Assembly: GCF_001655615.1 (NCBI RefSeq)
Contig: NZ_CP011567.1
Location: forward strand, 4,163,001-4,227,000
Reading direction: 5' to 3'
Length of the DNA: 64,000 nt
DNA from: Pseudomonas sp. GR 6-02
GTDB lineage: Bacteria; Pseudomonadota; Gammaproteobacteria; Pseudomonadales; Pseudomonadaceae
The notes under the pieces were generated by a model. That model worked only from the letters and a program-made list of their open reading frames with translations, had not been told where the DNA came from and did no database searches. Made by a program: the position numbers and the translations under genes. Positions 1-8,448 of the stretch are shown piece by piece. The first letter of the stretch is position 1. Each line of letters opens with the position of its first letter.

Positions 1-278
1 ACAACGGCCTGCCGAACAAGAAGTACAGCGTTGCCATGGCCCGCACCATGGAGCCGCATTCGGCTTCCGCGCAATTCTTCATCAACGTGGCTGACAACAG
101 CTTCCTGAACCACAGCGCCAAGACCGTTCAGGGCTGGGGCTACGCGGTATTCGGCGAAGTGGTTGAAGGCACCGACGTCGTCGACAAGATCAAAGGCGTG
201 GCCACCACCTCCAAGGCCGGTCACCAGGACGTACCTGCAGACGACGTGATCATCGAGAAAGCCGAGATCATTGAGTGA
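1..278 (+). CDS. ppiB: Peptidyl-prolyl cis-trans isomerase B (cyclophilin), C-terminal part
   Basis: This is the 3' part of a cyclophilin gene that begins left of the window; the reading frame is open from base 3. The protein speeds cis-trans isomerisation of X-Pro bonds during folding. The visible part carries the core cyclophilin blocks: [18 protein letters not shown], where the Q-F-F-I run belongs to the active-site groove, and then [18 protein letters not shown]. The length after these blocks fits the small cytoplasmic PpiB type. Its TGA stop (276-278) overlaps the GTG start of lpxH, so the two genes are translationally coupled. The ppiB-lpxH pairing is common in gamma-proteobacteria, which supports both calls. 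Confidence 0.93.
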   Translation, partial: NGLPNKKYSVAMARTMEPHSASAQFFINVADNSFLNHSAKTVQGWGYAVFGEVVEGTDVVDKIKGVATTSKAGHQDVPADDVIIEKAEIIE

Positions 279-1027
279 TACTGCTGATTTCAGACTTGCA
301 TCTGGAAGAGGAGCGCCCGGACATTACCCGGGCGTTTCTGGATTTGCTCGCTGGACGCGCCCGCTCGGCGAGTGCGTTGTACATTCTGGGCGACTTTTTC
401 GAGGCGTGGATTGGCGACGATGCCATGACAGCCTTCCAGCGTTCCATCTGCCAGGCCCTGCGTAATTTGAGCGACAGCGGCACGGCCATTTTCCTGATGC
501 ACGGCAATCGCGACTTCATGCTCGGCAAGGCCTTCTGCAAAGCGGCCGGCTGTACCTTGCTCAAAGATCCGAGTGTCGTGCAGTTTTACGGCGAGCCGGT
601 GCTGTTGATGCACGGCGACAGCCTCTGCACCCGCGACGTAGGTTATATGAAGCTGCGGCGCTACCTGCGTAACCCGATCACCCTGTTCATCCTGCGCCAT
701 CTGCCTTTGGGCACCCGGCATAAACTGGCGCGCAAGCTGCGCAGTGAAAGCCGTGCGCAAACGCGGATGAAGGCCAATGACATTGTCGATGTCACGCCGG
801 AAGAAGTGCCGCGGGTCATGCAGGCCTATGGCGTGAAAACCCTGATCCACGGCCATACCCATCGCCCCGCCATCCACAAGTTGCAGATTGGCGAGCAAGC
901 GGCCAAGCGCATTGTGCTGGGGGATTGGGACCGTCAAGGCTGGGCGTTGCAGGTGGATGAGCAAGGGTTTGCGTTGGCGCCGTTTGATTTCACCCCGCCG
1001 CCGCAATTGGCAGCACCTTCAGCCTGA
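275..1027 (+). CDS. lpxH: UDP-2,3-diacylglucosamine pyrophosphatase LpxH
   Basis: LpxH hydrolyses UDP-2,3-diacylglucosamine to lipid X and UMP, the fourth step of lipid A synthesis, at the inner face of the cytoplasmic membrane. The 250-residue protein has the calcineurin-type metallophosphatase motifs in order: SDLHL near residue 6, GDFFE near 40, GNRD near 78, a GDS-containing block near 114 and GHTHRP near 195. The start is GTG at 275, chosen because it overlaps the ppiB stop in a GTGA junction and leaves ISDLHL at the proper N-terminal position. The stop codon (1025-1027) lies at the edge of a short genome-wide inverted repeat. Size and motifs match the family. Confidence 0.95.
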   Translation: MILLISDLHLEEERPDITRAFLDLLAGRARSASALYILGDFFEAWIGDDAMTAFQRSICQALRNLSDSGTAIFLMHGNRDFMLGKAFCKAAGCTLLKDPSVVQFYGEPVLLMHGDSLCTRDVGYMKLRRYLRNPITLFILRHLPLGTRHKLARKLRSESRAQTRMKANDIVDVTPEEVPRVMQAYGVKTLIHGHTHRPAIHKLQIGEQAAKRIVLGDWDRQGWALQVDEQGFALAPFDFTPPPQLAAPSA

Positions 1028-1050
1028 TCGTTCCCACGCTCTGCGTGGGA
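1026..1050. repeat. Short inverted repeat between convergent genes
   Basis: The core TTCCCACGCTCTGCGTGGGA forms a hairpin, and it recurs with one change at 22408-22433. It lies between convergent lpxH and the efflux transporter gene, overlaps the lpxH stop codon, and may act as a bidirectional transcription end. There is no T tract, so terminator function is only inferred. Confidence 0.7.
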
Positions 1051-1064
1051 CCGATCTTCCTGCC

Positions 1065-2594
1065 TCAGTGGCCGGAAGCAGCCGGCCCCGCCTTCGCCGC
1101 AAACGGCGGTTTCGCCAGCCATACCAGCAGAATCAAACCCATGAACGCCCACCCCAGCAACGTGAAGTAATCCACGGTGGAGAGCATGTACGCCTGGCTG
1201 GTCAGTACATGATCCAGTTGCGCGTAGGCCGGGTTGCCCGCCCCGCCCAGCGTGTTCAACGCCTCCCGGGTTGCCGGCTCATAGGTGGTGATGCTTTCAC
1301 TCAGATACGCATGGTGCTGATCGGCCCGGCGAATCCAGATCCAGGTGGTCAACGACGCCGCAAAACTACCGCCCAGGGTCCGCAGGAAGGTCGCCAGCCC
1401 CGCGCCGTCGGCAATCTGGCTCGGCGGCAGGTCCGACATCAAAATGCTCAAGGTCGGCATGAAGAACAGCGCCACGCCAATGCCCATGAACAGCTGCACC
1501 AGGGCGATGTGCTGGAAGTCCACTTCGTTGGTAAACCCGGCGCGCATGAAACAACTCAAACCGATGCACAGGAACGCGCCACCGGCCAGCAATCGCAGGT
1601 CGAATTTGTGCGCGTACCTACCGACAAACGGCGACAACACCACCGGCAGAATGCCGATCGGTGCCACCGCCAGGCCAGCCCAAGTGGCGGTGTAGCCCAT
1701 CTGGGTTTGCAGCCATTGCGGCAGGATCAGGTTGATGCCGAAGAACCCGGCGTATCCGCCCACCAGCACGATGGTGCCGATGCGGAAGTTGCGGTAGGCG
1801 AACAGCCGCAGGTTGACCACCGGGTGTTTGTCGGTCATTTCCCAGATCACGAACACCGCCAGCGCAATTACCGAAATAGCTGCGCCGATGATGATGAAAT
1901 TCGACTCGAACCAGTCCAGGTCATTGCCCTTGTCGAGAATCACCTGCAACGCGCCAACGCCAATGATCAAGGTGATCAGACCCACGTAATCCATCGGCTG
2001 GTAACTGGTCTCCACCGGACGCGCCTTGAGTTGCTGGCGCACCACCATCACGGCGAAAACCCCGATCGGCACGTTGATGAAGAAGATCCACGGCCAGCTG
2101 TAGCTGTCGGTGATCCAGCCACCGAGGATGGGACCTGCAATCGGCGCCACCACCGTGACCATCGCCAGCAACGCCAGGGCCATGCCGCGCCTCGCGGGCG
2201 GATAGACCGCGATCAACAGCGTCTGGGTCATGGGGTACAACGGCCCGGCCACCAGGCCTTGCAGTACCCGAAAGCCGATCAGCTCCGGCATCGAAGTCGA
2301 GATACCGCACAGAAACGACGCCAGCACGAACAGCATCGTCGCCCAGAGAAACAGTTTCACCTCACCAAAGCGCCGGCTGAGCCAACCCGTCAGCGGCAGC
2401 GCGATGGCGTTGCTCACGGCAAACGAGGTGATCACCCAGGTGCCCTGCTCCGAACTCACGCCCAGGTTGCCGGAAATCGTCGGCAAGGCCACGTTGGCGA
2501 TGGTGGTGTCGAGCACTTGCATGAACGTCGCCAGCGACAGGCCGATGGTGCTGAGCACCAGGCTGGGCGGCGAGAAAGAGGCGTTATGGCTCAT
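1065..2594 (-). CDS. emrB: EmrB/QacA-type MFS drug exporter (DHA2 family)
   Basis: This is an inner-membrane proton-driven drug exporter of 509 residues, the usual size for 14-helix DHA2 transporters. The N-terminal run GLSLATFMQVLDTTIANVAL is the diagnostic DHA2 motif (LD-x-T-I-V/A-NVALP), and it is followed by a GTWVITSF block and the GWLSRRFGEVK loop. Hydrophobic segments continue to the C-terminus. The start is ATG 2594, with AAAGGA a few bases upstream. It is the last gene of a MarR-OMF-HlyD-EmrB run, so it probably works with the two upstream gene products as a tripartite pump across both membranes. The substrate cannot be told from sequence. Confidence 0.93.
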   Translation of the reverse strand: MSHNASFSPPSLVLSTIGLSLATFMQVLDTTIANVALPTISGNLGVSSEQGTWVITSFAVSNAIALPLTGWLSRRFGEVKLFLWATMLFVLASFLCGISTSMPELIGFRVLQGLVAGPLYPMTQTLLIAVYPPARRGMALALLAMVTVVAPIAGPILGGWITDSYSWPWIFFINVPIGVFAVMVVRQQLKARPVETSYQPMDYVGLITLIIGVGALQVILDKGNDLDWFESNFIIIGAAISVIALAVFVIWEMTDKHPVVNLRLFAYRNFRIGTIVLVGGYAGFFGINLILPQWLQTQMGYTATWAGLAVAPIGILPVVLSPFVGRYAHKFDLRLLAGGAFLCIGLSCFMRAGFTNEVDFQHIALVQLFMGIGVALFFMPTLSILMSDLPPSQIADGAGLATFLRTLGGSFAASLTTWIWIRRADQHHAYLSESITTYEPATREALNTLGGAGNPAYAQLDHVLTSQAYMLSTVDYFTLLGWAFMGLILLVWLAKPPFAAKAGPAASGH

Positions 2595-2663
2595 CGCGAA
2601 TCCTTTGGAGCTGAATTTTTTGGAGCGGGATTGGCACAGCGCCTGTTACTGACGCAGCTGACC

Positions 2664-2702
2664 TTGTGGGAGTGAGTGTGGAGAGGGAGCTCACTCCCAC
2701 AG
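2664..2702. repeat. Inverted repeat inside the efflux operon
   Basis: The arms TTGTGGGAGTGAG (2664-2676) and CTCACTCCCACAG (2690-2702) pair at 12 of 13 positions. The hairpin lies in the 126-base gap between emrA and emrB and could attenuate or stabilise the operon transcript. It resembles other GTGGGAG-type repeats of the group, for example at 60581-60642. Confidence 0.65.
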
Positions 2703-2720
2703 GGTCGGTGTGATGGCGAA

Positions 2721-3929
2721 TCAGCGGTGCGCGGTTTTGCTGACCGCGGCGCTGTTATCGTGGATCAATTGGGTGATCATCGCGTCGGCCTCGACCAACT
2801 GACGGTCATACACATTGGTACTGAACGAAGCCTTTTGCGGTGGCTGTTGCGCCAACACCGGACCGCTCTGGTCACGCAGGTTCACCTCGACCTGAGTCGA
2901 CAGGCCGACCCGCAACGGGTGCTTGGCCAGTTCTTCGGCATTGATGTGAATCCGCACCGGCACCCGCTGCACGATCTTGATCCAGTTACCGGTGGCGTTC
3001 TGCGCCGGCAGCAAGGCAAACGCACTGCCGGTCCCGGCACCGAGGCTGTCGATGGTGCCGCTGTATTTGACGTTGCTACCGTAGAGATCGGCTTCAATGT
3101 CCACCGGCTGACCGATGCGCATGTCACGCAGTTGGGTTTCCTTGAAATTCGCGTCGATCCACAGCTGATCCAGCGGAATCACCGCCATCAGCGCGGTGCC
3201 CGGCTGGACACGCTGACCGAGTTGCACGGTACGTTTGGCGACATAACCGGTGACCGGCGCGATCAAGGTGCTGCGGGCATTGTTCAGGTACGCCTGACGC
3301 ACTTGCGCAGCGGCGGCCATCACATCCGGGTGCGACGACACCACTGTGTCATCGACCAGCGCGCTGGTGGTCTTGAGCTGTTGTTGGGCGTTGGCCAGGG
3401 CGTTCTGCGCCGAGGTCAGGTCATCACGGGCGTGGGACAGCTCTTCCTGGGAAATCGCCCCGCCGGCAGCGAGGTTTTTCCGCCGATTGAAGTTCTCCTG
3501 AGCCTTTTGCACTTCGGCCTGCTGCGCATTGACCTGGGCTTTCATGCCGTCGACGTTACTGTACAAACCGCGCACCTGGCGCACAGTGCGGGCCAGGTTG
3601 GCCTGGGCGCTTTGCAGACCGACTTCGGCGTCGTTCGGATCGAAGTTGATCAGCACCTGGCCTTCATGGACCAAATCGCCATCGTCAGCGCCGATGCTGA
3701 CCACGGTGCCGGTGACCAGCGGCGTGATTTCCACCACGTTGCCGTTCACGTAGGCGTCATCGGTGCTTTCGCTCCAGCGGCCGAAGAATTGGTGATAACC
3801 CCAGACGCCGGCTCCGGAGAGGATCACCATGATGGTCAGGACAAAAAGCATCACCTTGCGCTTGCGCGGGTTGCTCGTGTCTTGACCGTTGTCAGGCGTT
3901 GGGGTTGGAGTTGTATCGGCAGTGGCCAT
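2721..3929 (-). CDS. emrA: EmrA/HlyD-type periplasmic adaptor of a drug efflux pump
   Basis: This membrane fusion protein of 402 residues links the EmrB-type exporter to the outer-membrane channel. A short cytoplasmic N-terminus is followed by a single membrane anchor near residues 27-46. Next come a lipoyl half-motif (TGTVVSIGADDGDLVHEGQVL), a long helical hairpin rich in Ala and Gln (about 95-210), the second lipoyl half with APVTGYVAKRTVQLGQRV, and a beta-barrel domain with PVDIEAD. This order is that of HlyD/EmrA adaptors. The start is ATG 3929 with AAGG upstream. It lies 15 bases downstream of the OMF gene, in the same operon. Confidence 0.93.
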   Translation of the reverse strand: MATADTTPTPTPDNGQDTSNPRKRKVMLFVLTIMVILSGAGVWGYHQFFGRWSESTDDAYVNGNVVEITPLVTGTVVSIGADDGDLVHEGQVLINFDPNDAEVGLQSAQANLARTVRQVRGLYSNVDGMKAQVNAQQAEVQKAQENFNRRKNLAAGGAISQEELSHARDDLTSAQNALANAQQQLKTTSALVDDTVVSSHPDVMAAAAQVRQAYLNNARSTLIAPVTGYVAKRTVQLGQRVQPGTALMAVIPLDQLWIDANFKETQLRDMRIGQPVDIEADLYGSNVKYSGTIDSLGAGTGSAFALLPAQNATGNWIKIVQRVPVRIHINAEELAKHPLRVGLSTQVEVNLRDQSGPVLAQQPPQKASFSTNVYDRQLVEADAMITQLIHDNSAAVSKTAHR

Positions 3930-3944
3930 GACAAGTACCTTGAA

Positions 3945-5414
3945 TTAGTTGTGCTGCGTGGCTGGGGTTGCGTTGGCGGCGGTCAGGGTTTCGCCCTGAA
4001 ATCCGCCACCCAGCGCTTGCATCAGTTGGATCGACAGGTCGATCTGCTCGGCATTCAGGTTGGCCAGCTGACGCTGGGCCTGGAGCAACTGCTGCTCGAT
4101 GCTGAGCACGTCGAGGTAGTTGCCGATGCCGGAACCGTAGCGCTGGACCACGGTGTTGTAAGAATCCCGGGCGATGTCGGTGGCGTGTTGCTGGGCACCG
4201 ATTTGCCGGCCGATATCGTGCAACTGGTTGATGGTGTCGCTGACATCGCCCAAGGCTTTCACCAGGCTTTTGTTGTACTGCGCCACCGCGAGGTCGTAAT
4301 CGGCGTCGCGGGAATCGAGGTCGGCACGCAGGCGGCCGCCGTCGAAAATCGGCACCGAGATCGTTGGAGCGATGTTGAAGAAACGGCTCGCCGAGCCAAA
4401 CATCGCATCGCCCAGTAAAGATTCGGCACCCGCCGCCGCGCTCAAGTTCAAGTTGGGATAGAACTGTGTTTTGCCAGCGGCGATGTTCTTGCTCGCGGCC
4501 TCGACCCGCCAGCGCGCGGCCACGAGGTCGGGACGACGACCGAGCAGTTCGGCCGGCAATACCGACGGCAATGCAACGGCGCTGGCCTGAAGGACTTTCG
4601 GCCGGGCGATTTCGTTGCCGCGATCCGGGCCTTTGCCCAGCAGCACCGCCAAGGCGATTTTCGCGCTTTGCAGGCGTTTCTCGGCGTCGATCAGGCTGGC
4701 TTCGGCGCTGGCTTCAAGGCTTTCGGTTTGCTGGAACTGGTACTGACTGTCGATCCCCGAGCTCAGGCGACGCTGGCTGAGGTCGAGCATTTGTTTGGTG
4801 CGTTTGAGGTCTTCGCTGGCCAGGTCATGGATGATGTGCGCCTGCCCCAGATCGCTGTAGGCACGGGCGACGTCGGCGGACAAGGTCAGTTGCGCGGCCT
4901 GCTGATCGACTTCGGCGGCGCGGGCCTGGCCCAACGCGGCTTCCCAGGCATCGCGCTGGCCGCCCCAGAGGTCGAAGGTGTAATTGAAGCTGGCGCCGAG
5001 ATTACGCACAGTGGAGTAAGTGCCACCCTGCCCGCTCGGGTCTTTGTCGCGGGCCAGACGCGAACGGCTGACACCGGCATTGGCATCGAGGGTGGGCATC
5101 CGTGCAGCATCGGCGGCGTAGGCGGCAGCACTGGCCTGGTGAGCGCGGGCGTCGGCGATTTGCATGTCGGGGCTGTCGTGCAGGGCTTCGCGGATCAGGC
5201 CGTCGAGCTGCGGGTCGCCGAGGCTTTTCCACCAGTCGCTTTTCGGCCATGCGGCGGGTGTCAGGGTCACGCCATTGAGCGACTGCCCGGCCTTGAGGTT
5301 CTTCGCATCGAGGCTGACGCCTTCGGTGCTCAGGCCACTGTAACTGGCGCAACCGGCGACGCTCATGGCCAACAGCACCAGGCTCAGTCCGGTACGCAGG
5401 CGTTTACTGTTCAT
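3945..5414 (-). CDS. NodT/OprM-family outer-membrane efflux lipoprotein
   Basis: This is the outer-membrane channel of the tripartite pump, about 489 residues. The N-terminus is a lipoprotein signal with the lipobox VAGC, so Cys becomes the acylated residue 1. Two repeated OEP domains follow (helical, with many Ala, Gln and Asp), including the typical W-W-x-x-L-x-D-P-x-L-D motif early on and GRRPDLVAARWRVEAA at the start of the second repeat. ATG 5414 is preferred over GTG 5420 because AGGTGG lies just before it. It overlaps the 3' end of the MarR gene by 11 bases, which ties the pump to its regulator. Confidence 0.92.
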   Translation of the reverse strand: MNSKRLRTGLSLVLLAMSVAGCASYSGLSTEGVSLDAKNLKAGQSLNGVTLTPAAWPKSDWWKSLGDPQLDGLIREALHDSPDMQIADARAHQASAAAYAADAARMPTLDANAGVSRSRLARDKDPSGQGGTYSTVRNLGASFNYTFDLWGGQRDAWEAALGQARAAEVDQQAAQLTLSADVARAYSDLGQAHIIHDLASEDLKRTKQMLDLSQRRLSSGIDSQYQFQQTESLEASAEASLIDAEKRLQSAKIALAVLLGKGPDRGNEIARPKVLQASAVALPSVLPAELLGRRPDLVAARWRVEAASKNIAAGKTQFYPNLNLSAAAGAESLLGDAMFGSASRFFNIAPTISVPIFDGGRLRADLDSRDADYDLAVAQYNKSLVKALGDVSDTINQLHDIGRQIGAQQHATDIARDSYNTVVQRYGSGIGNYLDVLSIEQQLLQAQRQLANLNAEQIDLSIQLMQALGGGFQGETLTAANATPATQHN

Positions 5415-5883
5415 TGCCACCTACCCGCAGCAAGGTGATCGAGTCACCCGCCGCTACCAGGATTTTCTTCAGGATGTGTTCCAGGGCTTTCAATTCTTCC
5501 GGGGTGATGGCCCCGGCCAGTTCATTCATGGCATCGGCGCCGATTTCCGGCAGACGGTCAGTCAACTGTTGACCTTGTTCGGTCAGCACCAGTTGCACCT
5601 GACGGCGGTCTGCTTCGGAGCGTTGGCGGGCGAGGAAACCTTTCTGTTCCAGACGATCGAGCATGCGGGTCATCGAACCACTGTCCAGCGACAGGTGGCG
5701 GCACAGCTCGGCCGGGGTATCGACGCCGAACTGGGCCATGATGATCAACACTTTGAACTGCGCGGCGGTGATGCCGTGGGGTTCCATGTGAGTGTCGATG
5801 ATCCGGTCCTTGAGCAGCGCGGCGCGTCCGAGCAAGAGGCCGAGATGGCAATTATGGAAATCGTATGAGGAGAAATGTTTCAT
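5404..5883 (-). CDS. MarR-family transcriptional regulator of the efflux operon
   Basis: This regulator has 159 residues and a winged-helix MarR fold. AAQFKVLIIMAQFGVDTPAELCRHLSLDSGSMTRMLDRLEQKGFL is the HTH region, and the DRRQVQLVLTEQG wing carries the conserved D-R-R. It is the first gene of the efflux operon and overlaps the OMF gene. It probably represses the operon and is released by small phenolic or cationic ligands, as for EmrR-like family members. Two copies of the palindrome CTGCCTAGGCAG (one with a single change) lie directly upstream and overlap the promoter, which supports autoregulation. Confidence 0.93.
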   Translation of the reverse strand: MKHFSSYDFHNCHLGLLLGRAALLKDRIIDTHMEPHGITAAQFKVLIIMAQFGVDTPAELCRHLSLDSGSMTRMLDRLEQKGFLARQRSEADRRQVQLVLTEQGQQLTDRLPEIGADAMNELAGAITPEELKALEHILKKILVAAGDSITLLRVGGNEQ

Positions 5884-5898
5884 CGGACCACCAATTAG

Positions 5899-5953
5899 CT
5901 GCCTAGGCAGTGAATGTATGTCGAGATATTACTGCTTAGGCAGCCAATGTCAA
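5899..5953 (-). promoter_or_regulatory. MarR-operon promoter with two operator palindromes
   Basis: On the minus strand TTGACA (5953-5948) and TAATAT (5931-5926) form a near-consensus sigma-70 promoter with a 16-base spacer. A perfect 12-base palindrome CTGCCTAGGCAG is at 5899-5910. A one-change copy CTGCTTAGGCAG at 5932-5943 falls within the -35/-10 spacer. The two centres are 33 bases apart, about three helical turns, which suits cooperative repression by the adjacent MarR protein. Confidence 0.8.
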
Positions 5954-6022
5954 CGCAATAGTTAGGATGCTTTGTATTTAGCTGATCGGCGGCGGGGGGA
6001 TAGAGTGGTCAATCGTCGGCAG

Positions 6023-6056
6023 GAACAGGTTCACCCACATGATCGTGAACCTGTTC
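6023..6056. repeat. Strong stem-loop downstream of the OprD gene
   Basis: GAACAGGTTCAC (6023-6034) is perfectly inverted at 6045-6056 with a 10-base loop. It lies just past the stop of the porin gene and probably ends or protects its transcript. No T run follows on the minus strand, so a Rho-independent terminator is not certain. Confidence 0.6.
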
Positions 6057-6078
6057 GCCGATGGGCTTGAAGGCGGGC

Positions 6079-7398
6079 TTACATCAGGGGAATGGAATAG
6101 CTCACGATCAGGCGATTCTGATCCTGATTGCGGGCGATATCGCTGCGTGACATTGCGTTGCGCCAGCCGAAACCGACGTTCTTCAACGCGCCACTTTGAA
6201 TCACATAATCCAGGGAGATATCTCGCTCCCATTCGCTCGCGTCCTGGCCGCTTGTCGTCTGGATGTTGTTGCCCTTGAGATACATGACCGACGCCTTCAG
6301 ACCCGGAACTCCCACGGCCGCGAAGTCGTAGGCATATTGCGCGAATGCGGTCCGTTCGCCGGCCTGGATGAAGGTTTGAATGGTGCGGTCGGTGTACAGA
6401 TAAAGACTGGCGCCGCCCTCGCCTTTGTCGACCAGCCCGCCTTGATTGAGTTGAGCAAAGTTGCTGTCATCGGAAACGCTTTGATAACCCGCTGTAATGG
6501 CATGGCCGCCTAACGAGTAAATGAATGCCGCACTCCAGGTATCGTTGTCGATTTCACCCGTCCCGCCTTTGGTATAACCACCTAACTTGTAACCACTGGC
6601 ACGCCCGGCGGCACTGCTGTTCTTGCCATCGGAAGTGGTCTTGAAATATCGCAAGTCGGTTTTCAGCGAGCCGTACTCACCCAACGGCAGTACATGCAAT
6701 ACACCGGCGAAGTGCTGTTGGTAATAGTCTTCAAGGTTGGCGTAGTAATACTGGGCAGTCAGGTCTTTAGTCAGTTTGTAATCAGCGCCGGCGAAGGTGA
6801 ACTTGTTGCTTTCCTGGTTGGCACCCGCTACCGCCAGGCCGGCACTGTCGCTGGAACCGCGGCCAGTGGCATGCTCAAGTTGGCCGGCGGTAAAGGTCAG
6901 ATTATCGAGTTCGTTGCTGGTGACCTGACCGCCTTCAAAGGTTTGCGGCAGCAGTCGACCATCGTTCGCCACCAGAATCGGCAACTTTGGCTGCAAGGTG
7001 CCGTAGCGCAACTCGGTCTTGGAGAACCGCATCTTTGCTGTCGCGCCGGCACGCGCCCATTGATCCGCGGCCTTATCGCCATCACTGGGAATCATTGAAC
7101 TGCCGACATGCCGTCCTTCACCGCTGTCGAGCTTGATCCCAAGCAAACCGATCGCATCCAGACCGAAACCCACCGTACCGTCGGTGAACCCCGACTGATA
7201 GTTGAGCATGAAGCCTTGGCCCCATTCTTCAGTTTTCGACGGCGCGGCGGCACCGTCGCGGTTATCGTTATTGAAATAGAAGTTACGCAAGTTCAAGTTG
7301 GCTTTGCTGTCATTAATAAAATCAGCAGACGCCAAGGGACTCAGGGCCATGCCCAAACCGCCGGTCAAAAAACTTAATACTTGAAACGAGGCTTTCAT
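6079..7398 (-). CDS. OprD-family outer-membrane porin
   Basis: This is a substrate-selective porin of about 439 residues. The chosen start ATG 7398 has GGAG nine bases upstream and yields a clean signal peptide ending near SPLASA. The mature protein begins with the OprD family sequence DFINDSKANLNLRNFYFN and contains WGQGFMLNYQSGFT, the TGxVGFGLDAIGLLGIKLD strand pair, and GTLQPKLPIL(V)ANDGRLLPQTFEGG, all hallmarks of the family. It ends in alternating beta strands, with an atypical Pro-Leu-Met C-terminus. Family members take up amino acids, aromatic acids or peptides; the substrate of this one cannot be read. It stands alone, between the MarR promoter and the ABC/phosphodiesterase operon. 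Confidence 0.93.
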   Translation of the reverse strand: MKASFQVLSFLTGGLGMALSPLASADFINDSKANLNLRNFYFNNDNRDGAAAPSKTEEWGQGFMLNYQSGFTDGTVGFGLDAIGLLGIKLDSGEGRHVGSSMIPSDGDKAADQWARAGATAKMRFSKTELRYGTLQPKLPILVANDGRLLPQTFEGGQVTSNELDNLTFTAGQLEHATGRGSSDSAGLAVAGANQESNKFTFAGADYKLTKDLTAQYYYANLEDYYQQHFAGVLHVLPLGEYGSLKTDLRYFKTTSDGKNSSAAGRASGYKLGGYTKGGTGEIDNDTWSAAFIYSLGGHAITAGYQSVSDDSNFAQLNQGGLVDKGEGGASLYLYTDRTIQTFIQAGERTAFAQYAYDFAAVGVPGLKASVMYLKGNNIQTTSGQDASEWERDISLDYVIQSGALKNVGFGWRNAMSRSDIARNQDQNRLIVSYSIPLM

Positions 7399-7589
7399 CA
7401 GGGCGAACTCCAGCGCAGAAACCATGTTCTGTGCGCAGTAAAAAGACAGCAGGAAGCAACGGGCCCACCAATGGATAAGCCCGCGCATTAAGTCATCATT
7501 GAGATAAACGTCATGTAACCGTACTAAGTGGCCGTCGTTAAAACCTCCCCAAGCTAAATAAGCACAGCATCGTCATCGTCCTGGCGTTA

Positions 7590-8423
7590 TCAGTCGATCA
7601 ATCCATGATCGTCATAAAACGGATAAGGCCCGGCGTATTCACCGAACACGGCGTTGTGGGTCACCAGACCTTGTTGCGGATGCCAGCGATGTACCAGGTA
7701 CCCCGCCGGCTCCAGATTGAAATGTGCGGGCGCGGATGCCTCCAGATCCAGCACGATCTGGTGGGAAGTGCCGGGGCACACACAACTCAACGAGCCGCCG
7801 AAGCGACGCTGCATGGGCCGATGCAGATGCCCACAAAGCAAGCGCTCTACCTGCGGATGGCGAGCGACGAGCGCTTCCAAAGCAGCGGTATTGATAAACG
7901 GCTCGTGGTCCATGTGGCCGATGCCCGTGATAAAGGGCGGATGATGGAGAATCAACAGCGTCGGTACATGGGGGCGACGGGACAATTGCTCATCGAGCCA
8001 GCGCAACTGGCTGTCCAGCAATTGACCGCCATGGGCGCCCGGCCGGGTCGAGTCCAAGCCGATCAGGCGTACCGGATGCTCCTCGACCACCCAGTCGAGC
8101 GGCGCGTTGGCGTTAGTCGGCAAATAAGTGTGATGGGTAAATCCCGCCAGTAGCTGCTCGCGATGATCGTGATTGCCGGGAACCAGATAGACAGGCATGT
8201 GCAATCGCGCCAGTTCGCGCTTGAGCACCGCGTATTCATCGGCACGGCCGAAATCCACCAGGTCGCCGCTGATGACCACGATGTCAGGGCGCGGTTGGCT
8301 GGCATTCAAATGATCCACCGCGCGCCGCAACGCGCCCAGACAATCGACCACGCCATAGGTCAGCTTTTGATCGGCTTTAAGGTGCAAATCGCTGATCTGC
8401 GCAATAAGAAACGGACTGTTCAA
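7590..8423 (-). CDS. Calcineurin-type phosphodiesterase (CpdA/GpdQ-like)
   Basis: This is a binuclear metallophosphoesterase of about 277 residues. The motifs appear in order: AQISDLHL (residues 6-13), GDLVDFG, PGNHDHR, ILHHPP and CGHLHRP. This is the set shared by cAMP phosphodiesterase CpdA and glycerophosphodiesterase GpdQ. The start is unsure: TTG 8423 gives the family N-terminus LNSPFLIAQISD and has AAGAG upstream; a longer frame reaches 8495 and would overlap the ATPase gene. It is the last gene of an ABC import operon 25 bases downstream of the ATPase. That position suggests it hydrolyses an imported phosphodiester rather than acting as a general cAMP enzyme; this is inference. Confidence 0.8.
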   Translation of the reverse strand: MNSPFLIAQISDLHLKADQKLTYGVVDCLGALRRAVDHLNASQPRPDIVVISGDLVDFGRADEYAVLKRELARLHMPVYLVPGNHDHREQLLAGFTHHTYLPTNANAPLDWVVEEHPVRLIGLDSTRPGAHGGQLLDSQLRWLDEQLSRRPHVPTLLILHHPPFITGIGHMDHEPFINTAALEALVARHPQVERLLCGHLHRPMQRRFGGSLSCVCPGTSHQIVLDLEASAPAHFNLEPAGYLVHRWHPQQGLVTHNAVFGEYAGPYPFYDDHGLID

Positions 8424-8448
8424 AATAAGTGCTCTTAAACAAAAAACA

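Noticed and set aside
888..2675. Long plus-strand open frame rich in Arg, Gln and His antisense to the EmrB gene
   Set aside because: Composition is typical of a GC-rich shadow frame; the minus-strand frame encodes a complete, recognisable transporter.
2676..4418. Long plus-strand open frame antisense to the EmrA gene
   Set aside because: Low-complexity Val/Gly/His composition with no domain; the opposite strand encodes a full HlyD-type adaptor.
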